Assembly: GCA_000277445.1 (NCBI GenBank)
Contig: AJWJ01000024.1
Coordinates: 27,100 to 91,099, forward strand
Direction of reading: 5' to 3'
Length of the DNA stretch: 64,000 bases
DNA from: Polysphondylium violaceum
Lineage: Eukaryota; Evosea; Eumycetozoa; Dictyosteliales; Dictyosteliaceae
A program made the translations under genes and the position numbers. The notes under the pieces are model-generated. The model did no database searches and was not told the origin of the DNA. It was given only the letters and a program-made list of their open reading frames with translations. Position 1 is the stretch's first letter, and every line of letters starts with the position of its first letter. Positions 22,628 to 33,648 of this stretch are shown in pieces.

Positions 22628-25600
22628 TCAAGAAGGTTTAAAATCAGAAAATCTATACATTTCTCCTTGTTGTTGCAAACGGCCAATTCCCAACATTAAA
22701 ATAAAAAAAGTAACAAATACTATTATAAATTTAACAATATTCTAAATAATAACCAACAATTAGTATATGATATATTTTATTGTATGAATAAATAAAAATA
22801 CTTACAATACAAAATGAAACAGCAAAACTCTTTTTTTGTTTGGAAACAATAGGACCACTACTATTAACACTACTACTTGATTTTTTATATTGCTTTTGTT
22901 GCTCTTGTTGTTGTTTTTGTAAATGATCTAAAAGTATTTGTTTCATTTCTTGTTGAACTAGAGATGAATCTGATGATTTACCAACTGTTGATGAAGTGGT
23001 AGTTTTATTTGCCATTTCTTTTTGAATTAATTTATCTTGTTGCTCTTCCATTTCTTTAATTTTATCCAAAACATCTGAACGAAATGGTGGAGTTATAAAA
23101 TTATTGTTATTACTATTATTATTATTGTCTATTGTTGTTTTACTACTTTGATTATTGGTTAGATTTGTTATTTCTTGATTTAAATGTACAAAAACTTGTT
23201 CAATTTTTGATATTGTAATAAATAAACTATTGCTACTATTTTTTAAAACATTACTATTACTATTATTATTATTACTATTTACAATTGCGTATATATTGGG
23301 GAATTCTAATTCCATCTTATTGGATAAAGAATCAATTTGAGATTTAAGATTTTGGAGTAAATTGGTTTGATCAAGGTTTTTGGTTTGGAGGATATCAATC
23401 TCTGATGCAAGATTGCTTTCTTTGTACTGTGATGTTTGAATTTCTGCTTGTAAATCTATGCATTTTGCTCTCCATTGGTTTAGTTGCTCAGCTTCATCAG
23501 TGTTTACATCGTTCTTTTGTTCATAAATAAAGAGTTTTTCTTTACAGACCTCGAGTTGGTGTTTAAGATCCTTGGTTTGACTCTTCCACTTTGATTTATC
23601 GCTCTCCAATCTGTTTAGGTATTCAATCTTTTCATTGATGGTAGTTTGAGCAGATGCATACTTGAATTTGGTTTCTGTGAGCTCTTGAGAGATTTTTTCC
23701 AAATCTTTGAGTTTTGTTTTACTTTGGTTCATATGGTTGATCAACCCGTCACGTGCTTCATGAGATTCATTTAGTTCTCTTGTGAGATGTACGATTTGAG
23801 CCTCAAGCAACTTGATCTTGCTCGTTAGCATACCATTGTGTCCCTCTAACTCCTTGATTTTGCTTTCACCTTCTTCAAATATTGATTTAAAGCTAGTGAT
23901 ATTGTTTTCTTTATCACGAATCTCTTCCTCAAGAGTGCTGATTTGATTGGAGAGGGTTTGTTCTTTGGCCTTTAATTCATCGATACTTTGTTGAAGGGAC
24001 AAGATAAACGAAGAGACTTGATTGCCAGTGATTGAAGCTGCATTGGCGGTACCGGCTGCAGTGTCTATCATTTTTCTTAGAAACATATTTTCATTTCTTG
24101 TGGCTTGGTGCATGGCTTTGAGTTGTTGATTAGTGTATTCAATGTTGACAATTGGTTTATTTTTCACCGACTGTGAAGTTTCTGCAAAACCGAGTGAATG
24201 GCATGTATCCCGAATAATAGACTCGTGGTTGCTACTCGAACAATTGAGAATGAGTGTGGTTTTTGAATTTCCACCCAAACAATTTTGAAGAAGTTGAGTA
24301 AGCTTGTTATCACGATATCTCACATGCCCGAGTTTTTTGTTTGTTATAATATCTTGAATGACTCCACCCAGGGCAAATAGAGACAAATTGATGAATCTTG
24401 CCTCATCATGACGAGCCCCTGTGGCACTGGTTTGTGAGGCATTCTCTGAACCGGCCAAATCTACCATACTCAGTATCGAGGTGACACTATTTTTGGTAGC
24501 CCTATCATCTTTGACGAGTGTAGCAGTGAAAATAGCATGGCTACGGGAACTAATGATATTTTTCTTATTGTCACCATTGATTCTAACTTTGATTGCTAAA
24601 TCCAATGCTGCCAAAGCTTGCGACTCTGTCAATATGTTGAGAGATGATGCGCCAGGAACAGAGAAACCTTGATCTGGTTGTTGTCTAATATCCACCTCAC
24701 TTCCTAGTTTAAATAAATCTCGTACTTTATCAAGATAAAGCTCAATAAAAGTCACTCGCAATGAATACTTGAAATTTGGATTACTCTCTTGTGATTCTTG
24801 TATTTCTCTAACTAAATCCCTCATTGTTCGAGGTATTAATCCCCACAAATCGTCACGTGTATCTGATAGTGTTGCCACTGTATCAAACTGATCATTATTT
24901 TTTACCTTTATACCAACTCCTTGCATAGTATATGTCTTTCCTGCACCTGTTAATCCATAAGCAATCACTGATGCATTATAACCATTTAATAAATCTATAT
25001 TGATGTGTTAGTGGTGTTTTATCTATCGGTATACCAGATTAATTTTTACATACCATTTATAATTGGTTTACCAATCTCATTATATAATTGCTCTTGAGTT
25101 GTACTTGGTTGGAATACTTTTGAGAATTTAAAGGATTGATGGTTTGCGCCAGAGACCACGACTGTTTTTTGATCCTCTGATATTGATAATTTTCTTTCTG
25201 TTGACTCGAGTGTTTGTTCATATGATGACTCTGGTCTAAATCTACAAAAAACTTGTATACTCTCTTCATTTGAATGAAGTATGTCATTGTATTGTTTAAC
25301 TGGTTGAAATTGAGTTGGTGTTCTTCTGCCTCCATTAAATGTAGGTGAAGGTGATGATGATCTACTTCCATTATTACTACCATTACCATTATAACCATTA
25401 CCACCATTTAAATAATTTGGTGTTAAACTAAAATTATTATTACTCAACAATGTTTCCAAATTTAACTCTGGTGGTGTTGGCGATGGTGCTGTAACAAATG
25501 GTGGTGATGGTGTAGATTGTTGTGATGATGATAATGTTGGTATATGATTAAAGAAAATATTTTGTTCTTGTTGTTGTTTTTGTTGTTGTTTATCAAATAC

Positions 25601-26227
25601 CGATTTTTCATTCGCAGATGATAAATTTGAATTAATATTATTTGTTAAAGACGTAAATGTATGATTATTATTTGTCAGTGTTGAATTATCATGTAATGTA
25701 GTAGTGGTGGTAGTTGTTGTAGTTGTTGTCGTATTTGAATTATTAGTGTTTAATGAAGCTGTTGATAATGAAGAAGGTGGTCTACCTATTGACGATGTAG
25801 ATGATGATAATAATGAACCAGAATTTCTTTTTGGATCCTTTTTAGCGCTTAATGATGGTGGTAAAGGAATAAAAGATTGTTGTTGTTGTTGTTGTTGTTG
25901 TTGCTGTTGAGTTTGATTTGATGTATTTGAATTTGAGCTTATTGTTGATGAACCACTTGCTATATTTGTAGATAATCTTTTTTTCATACTTAGACTCTCA
26001 ATCCTACTAATATTTGAAGTATTTGACACAGGTGTAGAGAATGTATTTGTAGTCGTGGTAATATTATTATTTTGAGCAGGTGTGGAACTAAATCTACTTG
26101 GTGTAGGAATAGATGAAATGGGTGTATGGTGTGGTAATCCAGATAATGTTGACTTCGGTGTTGCAGGTGTCGAATTGGATCTCAGCCTATTGCTTGGCCC
26201 ACTAGGTATTTTAGAATTATTTTCCAT
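22628..26227 (-). CDS. Kinesin with long coiled-coil and C-terminal membrane segment
   Basis: Exons 26227-25054, 24994-22811 and 22719-22628 give about 1,149 residues. The first 320 residues are Ser/Thr/Asn/Gln-rich. The motor domain follows (about 320-660): Val-Phe-Cys-Arg-Phe-Arg-Pro, the P-loop Gly-Leu-Thr-Gly-Ala-Gly-Lys-Thr (405-412), switch I Ile-Ser-Ser-Arg-Ser-His, switch II Asp-Leu-Ala-Gly-Ser-Glu and Tyr-Arg-Asp-Asn-Lys-Leu-Thr-Gln-Leu-Leu. Coiled-coil takes up most of the rest, with poly-Asn breaks. The last exon encodes a hydrophobic helix and a short hydrophilic end. The last join uses a GTATTG donor to enter the well-formed final frame; a GTAAGT four bases downstream would instead stop soon after the helix. 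Either way the tail is membrane-like. Dictyostelium Kif9, a nuclear-envelope kinesin, is also reported to have a membrane segment; whether this is its orthologue is not shown. Confidence 0.85.
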
Positions 26228-27077
26228 ACTAGATGTTTAATTCTAAATAGAGTTGAATTGAATGCGTGTGTGTGTAGATATATATTATTTTGGTAATGGT
26301 TGTTATTATTACTACTGCTGTTGCGCTGCTGGTATATTTATTATTTTGAATTATTACCACTCCTCATATGACACACAAAAGGAACAGATATGTGGGTGGT
26401 GTTGTATTTAAAAATATATCTCTGCTGCTGATTGATTATCGAGATTTGTATATATCTATATTTAAAAAACAAAAAAAGTTGATAGATAAAAACGACCAAA
26501 TGTCTAATACTAATTTCGGTATGAATGAAAGCTCCCAAAAAAATAAAAATATAAAAAAATTTAAAAAATTCAAAAAATAAACGCGCGCAGTTTGGGGTTG
26601 TAAAGTTTTATTTCATAAGCTGTACATCTTTATCAATCAATGATTTATTTGTTGTTCTTGTTGATTTTAGTGAGCTAAATATACTCACAACAACTAAATT
26701 TTGAAAAAAAAACAATAAAAAAAGACAATATCTATTGTTATGGTTTTTATATTTATATTTCATTTCTATTTCTCTTTATATTTATAGATAGGAGAAGAAT
26801 TGACAATATAAATATAACATAGACACACCATTAAATAAACAGGATAATGCTCATTAAAAATCTTTAAATGAGCAAATCTTATTAAAATATGTGAGATTAA
26901 ATTCTGAAGCATGCAAATATAATCTCAATCACACTATATTCATCTTAACACTAAATGAATCAATGGTATTCTACTCACCCATCCCTGATCTAGAACTTCC
27001 TAACCAATCGTATCAAAAAAAAAAAATTCACATAAAAAAATCACAATCTGAAAATTTAAAATACACCAACACTAACC

Positions 27078-27116
<39 letters not shown>

Positions 27117-27387
27117 AAACCAATTTTTTTTTTGATAATTTTTTTGATAATTTTTTTTTTTCCTCATCCCAGCTCTTTTTTCACTCAAAAACAAAAACAA
27201 TCCTTTTTTATATATAAATTATTATTTTATATATAATAACTGTACTATTTCCTTTTTCCCTCTGTTCAATCAAAATTACACGTAGTTTTATTGAATACCT
27301 GCTACATTAGTAAACTCGATAATATCTAAATAACCAACAACACCACCCCCACCAACAAACACATACATATACATATACATATAAATA
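26228..27387. other. Divergent spacer between kinesin and G-gamma genes
   Basis: About 1.2 kb without a supported gene. It contains a run of more than 30 T at 27079-27112 and ACATAT repeats just before the G-gamma start. Frames at 26368-26580 and 26891-27217 are low-complexity and unconvincing. Confidence 0.45.
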
Positions 27388-27877
27388 ATGTCAGAATCTC
27401 AATTAAAGAAAGTTTTAAAAGAAAACGAAGCCTTAAAAGCTCAACTTGAAAGATCTACTACCATTCTCAAAGTTTCTGAAGCATGTGAAAGGTATGTTAT
27501 TTAACACAATCCATAACTCACAGGAAAGAAAGAAAGAAAAAAAAAAACAAACACAAATATCTATAGATAGATCTATTATCGTCAGTCACCAGTTCTCACA
27601 TGATTGGTAATAGAGAGTATCGTTTGTGTAGCAACGCCCTCTCCCTTGTATATAAGGACCCAAGAGCGTGTCTTTTCATATTTTTTTTCAAAAATTTTTT
27701 TTTTTTTCCGATAACGAGTTTGTGTGCATGTTTTTAAAAGCATACTAACTCTCTATTATTACTCAATTTAGTTTACAAGAATATTGCACCAAAACTGCTG
27801 ATCCATTCATTCCAGGTTGGACTGGTGAAAACGAATGGACTAAACCACTCAAAGGAAATGTTTGCTCTGTATTATAA
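27388..27877 (+). CDS. gpgA: Heterotrimeric G-protein gamma subunit
   Basis: Exons 27388-27491 and 27772-27877 join in phase (2+1) to give 69 residues. The protein is a short coiled-coil (Leu-Lys-Glu-Asn-Glu-Ala-Leu-Lys-Ala-Gln-Leu-Glu), then a Cys-Glu-Ser-Leu-Gln-Glu-Tyr-Cys segment, Asp-Pro-Phe-Ile-Pro-Gly-Trp and a terminal Cys-Ser-Val-Leu CAAX box. The Leu at the last position predicts geranylgeranylation, as usual for G-gamma. Dictyostelium has a single G-gamma (GpgA) that pairs with G-beta in chemoattractant signalling at the plasma membrane; this matches in size and motifs. The 280-base intron is among the longest here, and the gene was too fragmented to show as one long frame. Confidence 0.93.
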
Positions 27878-28262
27878 TCTTTTTTTTTTTTATTCAATAA
27901 AAAATAACAACTTCTATCGCAAAAAAAACTCACAATCAACAATCAATCAATCAAAACTAATCAACTAATCAATCAATCAACAACAACAATAATCATAAAC
28001 GATTAAAATAACAATGTAGATCTCTCAATATTTTTTTGAGAAACACAAAAAATGAAGTAACAATAAACTCTTCAATTTTAAAATATCTAGTATTAAATAT
28101 GCATATTATCATCATAGGCATAATCCTAAGATCATCAATACATTTATTTATTATTATTTTTGATGGTTGTAAAAAACACATAAAAATGTAATTGTGGTAT
28201 TTTATTATTATTTGTTAGTTTTTTTTTTGTGCTTTTCTATTCTATTCTTATCATAGCCTCTT
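27878..28262. other. Convergent 3' spacer, no gene seen
   Basis: It contains tandem CAATCAAT and AATCAATC repeats around 27935-27980 next to the G-gamma stop and otherwise plain A+T-rich sequence. Confidence 0.5.
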
Positions 28263-28674
28263 TTATTTTATCATTTTATCTTGACTGGTTTTGAATCTAA
28301 CTTTGAGGAATCTAAATAAAGAGTATTAGTATTATTATGAAAAAATAGAGATGGTAGAGAAATATACACATACTTTTGACCAATTTGAAATCCATTCATA
28401 TCTTTTAAAGATTTAACAGCGTCTTCTCTAGATGTAAATTTCACAAATCCATAGCCTTTGTTTTCACCAGTTTCCTTGTCCATTATAACTCGAACACTCT
28501 GTAATGGACCATACTGCGAGAATAGCTGATACAAGATATTGTTGTCAACAAATGGAGGTAAATGGAAAACAAATAAATTACTAGAGTCTGATTTTGATTT
28601 CTTGGCAGTACCAGCGGTATTGGTGGTAGTAGTATTTGGAGTAGTGGAAGTGGTGTTATTACTATTGCTATTGC

Positions 28675-28759
<85 letters not shown>

Positions 28760-30393
28760 TGTTTTATTTCCTTTTGGATTTTGGTGTGGTAGAGGGGATG
28801 ATATATTTCTTTTTGGTGACATTCCAAATGAAGATGTTGATGTGCTAGAAGTTGGTGATAATGGCTCAATAGATGAAGAAGAAGAGTTGAGTGGAGTGGA
28901 TGTTGTGGATGATGGTTGGGGTTGATGGGAATTGTTGTTATTTTCCAAATGTTGAGGTATTTGTTGAGTGTTCCTGGATTTTTTTGAATTTCTTTTTGGA
29001 GGTCTGGAATTTGTAGATGTTGTTGTAGTTGTCGTTGTAGTTGTAAATACCATATTGTTTATTGGGGTTGGGGTTATATAACTATTGTTGATATTGCTAT
29101 TATTATTATTGGTTGGATTATTTGGGTCGTAGGGTAGTTTAATGATTGGTTGTTGATGATGTTTGCTTTCCATCAAGAGAGGTGATGGGATAGATGGTGG
29201 TGGTGCTTGAATTAGAGGCAACATTCCTCCACTTCCAGATAATGATCCTGTACTAAGATTGAGGTGATCTGTTGGTTGGATATGTTGATGAGGCGATCCA
29301 ATCGAGCTATTCAAATAATAGGAATTATTATTTCCTGGATAGATTGGGTATGTAGGAGGCGGTTGTTGATAGATATTTGGTGGATGGGGTGATGTGTTGT
29401 TGGTGGGTGGGATGGAAGAGTTGTAATATTGGTGTGGATAGGGCACATGATAAATATATGGGTCCATATAGCCATAGTAACCTTGGGTTTGTTGTTGCTG
29501 CTGTTGTTGTTGCTGTTGCTGATGTTGATGTTGTTGCTGTTGTTGTTGTTCCAATGCTTGTTGATAATAGTTTAAAAACTTTCTTTGTTTTCTAATTGAT
29601 TTCTGTTGTTCAGAATCTGCATACTTTACAACAAGGGGATTGGAGTTGTTGTGGACCTTTACACCGTTCATAGCTTGAATGGCTTTAGTAGCATCTGCTT
29701 CATTTAAAAATCTAACAAATCCTGCCAATTTACTTTGACCATTATGATCAACCATAACTTTACATTCAGTAATTTCTCCAAATGGTAAGAATAATATTTT
29801 TAATTGTTCTATATATTGTAGAGTGAATAGTTAATAAACTATTAAGGCTACATATGATCTACAAAATAATAAATACCATCAGTAATTTCAGGTGGCAATG
29901 GTTTTACAAATAAATTATTTGAAGGATTTTTAATATTTAGGTTTGTATACAAGTTTGATAGTCGGCATAATAGTTTTTTATTCATAAATTGATACCCATC
30001 CATAGCTTGAATAGCAGCGGCAGAATCTTCTGATCTTGAAAATCTAACAAATCTAAATCGTGTTCAGTGTGTAAGTAATAACTTGTTTATCAAATTATGA
30101 TTGACTATAATAAATAATTACCCATAACCATAAGAGTGACCTTTTGGATCAATCATTACCTTTGAGCTTAAAACTTTTCCAAACTGAGAAAACAATGCAC
30201 CAAGGTTTTCATCATTAAATTCATTTGGAAGATATTTTACAAATATATTGGTTTGATCTTTTTCAAACGAATAAAATGATTCATCATTATTGTTATTATT
30301 ATTATTTAGATCATAGTTTTGATTCTGATCACTTTCATCATTATTGTTATTATCATCATTTATTGATAATTGTTGAAAATTAGAAATTTCCAT
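28263..30393 (-). CDS. Three-RRM RNA-binding protein of the CELF/Bruno type
   Basis: Exons 30393-30122, 30052-29877, 29808-28374 and 28311-28263 join in phase to give 643 residues. RRM1 (about 48-125) starts Asn-Ile-Phe-Val-Lys-Tyr-Leu-Pro and has Gly-Tyr-Gly-Phe-Val-Arg-Phe across a splice junction. RRM2 (about 137-215) has Asn-Leu-Phe-Val-Lys-Pro-Leu-Pro and Leu-Ala-Gly-Phe-Val-Arg-Phe. A linker of over 300 residues is rich in Gln, Pro, Thr and Asn, with a poly-Asn run of nearly 30. RRM3 at the C-terminus has Leu-Phe-Val-Phe-His-Leu-Pro-Pro and Gly-Tyr-Gly-Phe-Val-Lys-Phe; the last exon supplies its final strand (Leu-Lys-Val-Arg-Phe-Lys). Two RRMs, a long linker and a third RRM is the CELF/Bruno layout, proteins that control splicing, translation and decay. 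ELAV-type proteins share it. Confidence 0.87.
28675..28758. repeat. (ATT)n trinucleotide repeat coding poly-Asn
   Basis: A nearly pure run of about 27 ATT units on the plus strand, read as AAT (Asn) codons on the minus strand within the linker of the three-RRM protein. Confidence 0.95.
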
Positions 30394-31648
30394 TTTTTTT
30401 AATAAAATGGTATGTGTGATTGGAATTTAAACGATTGATACAATGAATATTAATTACAAAATAAATAAATAAATAAATAAATAAGTTGTTGTTTTTTTTT
30501 TTTGGTTGGTTTTTTCTGATTCAATTCGAGAAATTTGTTAATAATCCATCAAAAATTAAAACCTATTTAAATATTAATATTAATAACAATTTCGTCGGTA
30601 AAAATCAAACACATGCTATTATAGTGATGATGATGATGTGAAATTACTTTTTAGTAAAATTAGGCGTTGGAGGTTGTTAAATTAAATTTGGTGGTTTTTG
30701 TTGTTATAATTGTTGTTATTGTTGTTCTTGTTATTGCTGTTGGTTGTTATTATTACTTGTTGAGTTGAGAAAAAGAAAGTGGTAGTGTGTGGGTAAACTG
30801 TAGTTGATCCTTTACCCAAAAATAAAAATAAAAATTTTACGGGGATGGATTTAAATAAAACAATAATATTGATGGATAATAATACACTTTATACAGAGGA
30901 TATAAATAATTAATACAAGCAATACATACACACACACAAGATAGAAAAGACAATCAATAAATAGGTAAAACAAATTACTGTTGAGTGTTTTTTTTTACTT
31001 TGTGATATCGCCCCTTCCTTTTGTTTAAGAGAAAGGAATATAGATATTTCCTGGAGTGTATGAAATAAAAACTAAAACTATATTACACAAATCTAGCTAG
31101 AGCTAGTGTATTATTGATCTTTTTGAAAAATGTGAATGTGTATGTGTGTGTGTGTGTGTGTGTGATGGATGAATATGAAGTGTTTTTGGATGTATTGATT
31201 TGTGTATAAAAGAGTGGATTCATTTTTTATTATAAAGTTGAATTCAATATGGTAGCGTTGTTGTGGATCCAGGAATTCAAATAATTTTTTTTTGATTTTT
31301 TTTTTTTGTTTTTTATTGATTGTGTGAGGATTTCAAATAAAACTTAATCCCATTTTTAGTTTTTTTTTTTTTTTTTTGCTGTGGTTCGCAAAAATTATAA
31401 TGGGATTAATCGGGGGTGCCATTCTCTGTACATTTATCTAAATGTAAAAGTGTAAATTTCCCACTCACCCTAGGCTAATGTTAAACACTCTAGTATAAGC
31501 TCACAAAAAATAACTTGTGCCACATGGACTTCCTAAGAAACAACATTATTTCCAAATATGAGCTAACAAATAAATTAATATATAAAGAGATACAGTTAAA
31601 AAAAATGAGCACACACTCACACACATATGTCTAATTATGGATAAAATT
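30394..31648. other. Spacer with simple repeats, no gene seen
   Basis: About 1.25 kb between the RRM gene start and the RRS1 stop. It holds an (AAAT)n run at about 30463-30484, a (TG)n run at 31141-31163, and poly-T tracts near 31280-31376. A less A+T-rich segment at 31398-31500 (with GGGATTAATCGGGGGTGCC and CCCACTCACCCTAGGC) is unexplained. No protein-coding frame is convincing. Confidence 0.45.
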
Positions 31649-32698
31649 TTATTTTGATTTTGATTTTTTATTTGGACCACCTTTGGAGAAAGAACCAGAT
31701 CTCTTTTTAATATAGTTTTGCTTTTCTTCTGCTTTGACGTGTTGTCTGACGGCTTTGTCGACATTGAGGACATTTTCTTTCTTAAACATACGATCAACCA
31801 ATTTGGTGGCGTTTTCAGACTCTTGAGAGACATCACCAGCACCCAAACCAGCGAGTTTCTTTTTGCCTCTCTTGGGAAGAGCCTTTTCATTCTCTACCTG
31901 TTTGTCAAACTTACCCAAACTGGCGGTGGCAAGCTTGGCAACGTCAAAAGTGTGGTCCAAATCAGACTTGAGTTGGGCACGTTTGTCTTTACTGAAATCC
32001 AATGACTTGCCAACACTGCCCATTTGTCTCATGGAGGACTCGTCAAAGTTTCTTTGCTCTCTTTGCTTTTGTTTAGAGAGTTTGTCATTCTTTTCGTCAA
32101 TCATCTTTTGGAATGGATCGTCACCTACCTTGTCGGTGGGCTTGGCGTTCATCTCCCAAACTGCAGTCTCATCATTTGCACGCTTATATCCATAAGTTGG
32201 ACGAAACTCTTCTTCTTTTTTGTCCCATTCCATTCTGGACTTCTTCTTCTTTTTAATACCTTTAATTTCTGCAAATGCTTCCCATCTAGTCTTAGGTTTA
32301 GACTCTGGTAATGCTCTTTCTCTTGGAATTGGTGTTGTACATTTTGGTAACAAAGCCAATGTACCTTCATCAATAGTTTTAAGTGGTAATTGAAATAATC
32401 TTGATACTAAAAGTTGTACATTTTCTGTTGCTAAATTATCTATATATTCTTTTGCATTTGCTCTATTTTTATAATAGTAGTAGTTGTAATTTGTGTCAGT
32501 ATATACATGGATAGATGTGAGTGTATTCCGAGCAACAGCATTAACTACATACTTGTATGATACTATATTAATGGAAGAGTGATCAAAGGCACAAAGGTTA
32601 CCTAAATCGTAGATCAAGGTATCACTTTTATCAACAAGATGGCCAGCATTGGCAAACTTGTTATTATCTAAAATATCACTAGCATTAACAACTGTCAT
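31649..32698 (-). CDS. rrs1: Ribosome biogenesis regulatory protein RRS1 homologue
   Basis: Exons 32698-32553 and 32462-31649 join in phase (2+1) to give 319 residues; the 90-base intron starts GTATGT, ends ATAG and has no in-frame stop. RRS1 hallmarks are present: Tyr-Asp-Leu-Gly-Asn-Leu-Cys-Ala near the start, [10 protein letters not shown], Ile-Pro-Arg-Glu-Arg-Ala-Leu-Pro, [12 protein letters not shown], Lys-Lys-Lys-Lys-Ser, Tyr-Gly-Tyr-Lys-Arg-Ala-Asn-Asp-Glu and Ala-Thr-Ala-Ser-Leu-Gly-Lys-Phe. The C-terminus is strongly basic. RRS1 works in the nucleolus with RPF2 to load the 5S particle (5S RNA, L5, L11) on pre-60S ribosomes. Divergent from Nap1 across 950 bases. Confidence 0.9.
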   Translation of the reverse strand: MTVVNASDILDNNKFANAGHLVDKSDTLIYDLGNLCAFDHSSINIVSYKYVVNAVARNTLTSIHVYTDTNYNYYYYKNRANAKEYIDNLATENVQLLVSRLFQLPLKTIDEGTLALLPKCTTPIPRERALPESKPKTRWEAFAEIKGIKKKKKSRMEWDKKEEEFRPTYGYKRANDETAVWEMNAKPTDKVGDDPFQKMIDEKNDKLSKQKQREQRNFDESSMRQMGSVGKSLDFSKDKRAQLKSDLDHTFDVAKLATASLGKFDKQVENEKALPKRGKKKLAGLGAGDVSQESENATKLVDRMFKKENVLNVDKAVRQHVKAEEKQNYIKKRSGSFSKGGPNKKSKSK

Positions 32699-33648
32699 TG
32701 TGTATCTGTTAGTGGTTTATATATATATTGGTCTATCTAGTAAGTAAAAAAAAAAAAAGAAAAAAAACGATGAAAAAAATTAGGTGCGAAAAAAAACGAA
32801 AGGAAATAATTTTGTTTTTTTAATTTTTATTATTTTTATATTTATTTTTTTCGCGTACGATTAGTGTGATTGAGTGCTTATGGTGGTGGGTGATGTTGAT
32901 CAACATCATATCCGTTGTTATGATATTGCATGTCAGACAATTATGGTCATATATTCTTCTCTGTTTATCATGATGTGGCCCAACCCGAGGTACTATCAAT
33001 GTTGATTGAGTTGCCTTTATGTAAATTTACATTGTTGTAATCTAATATTGATGTCACATGATAATAAACATTATAATGTGTGAAACACCGATATTATATT
33101 CCTATTTCTCTGGCAATGATGCAGACATATTCAATATTCATGAATACCTACAGATATGAAGGAAAGAAATGAATCGAGATGGGGGGTTTTTTATTTTTTA
33201 TCAATTTTTTTTTTATAAAAATCAAAAATTTTTTTTTTAATTTTTTTTTCAAAAAATCTATCTTGCACTCACACTACACATCAAAGCTTTGATTTTCTTT
33301 AATACATTATCTCATCACCACTATATTTTATTTTTTCAAACATCACAGGGACCACCACAGTTAATTCTCATTCTCCTTCTTGTTTGTGTATTTGTTGTTG
33401 CGTTGTTGTTGTGTTTACATGTATATTAATTAAACTATAGTTTATTATTGGATCATCGGATAATAAATAAAACAATCAAACAAACAGACAGACAGACAGC
33501 ACAATACATCCCGCGCCACATCACTAGTTTACATCGCAGCGGCAATTATTAAAATATACCAACCACCACCACCACGAATCAACATTGTAATATTACCCAA
33601 CACCACCACCACCACCACTAACATACATATACATATAAATAATCAATA
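32699..33648. other. Divergent spacer between RRS1 and Nap1
   Basis: It contains A and T runs next to RRS1, a stretch of moderate composition at 32860-33160 with an imperfect GTTGATCAACATCA palindrome near 32893-32906, and CCACCACC repeats in the Nap1 leader at about 33560-33620. No gene is supported. Confidence 0.45.

Noticed and set aside
26368-26580. Open frame in the kinesin/G-gamma spacer
   Set aside because: Starts in plain spacer and ends in a Lys/Phe low-complexity tail; no family features.
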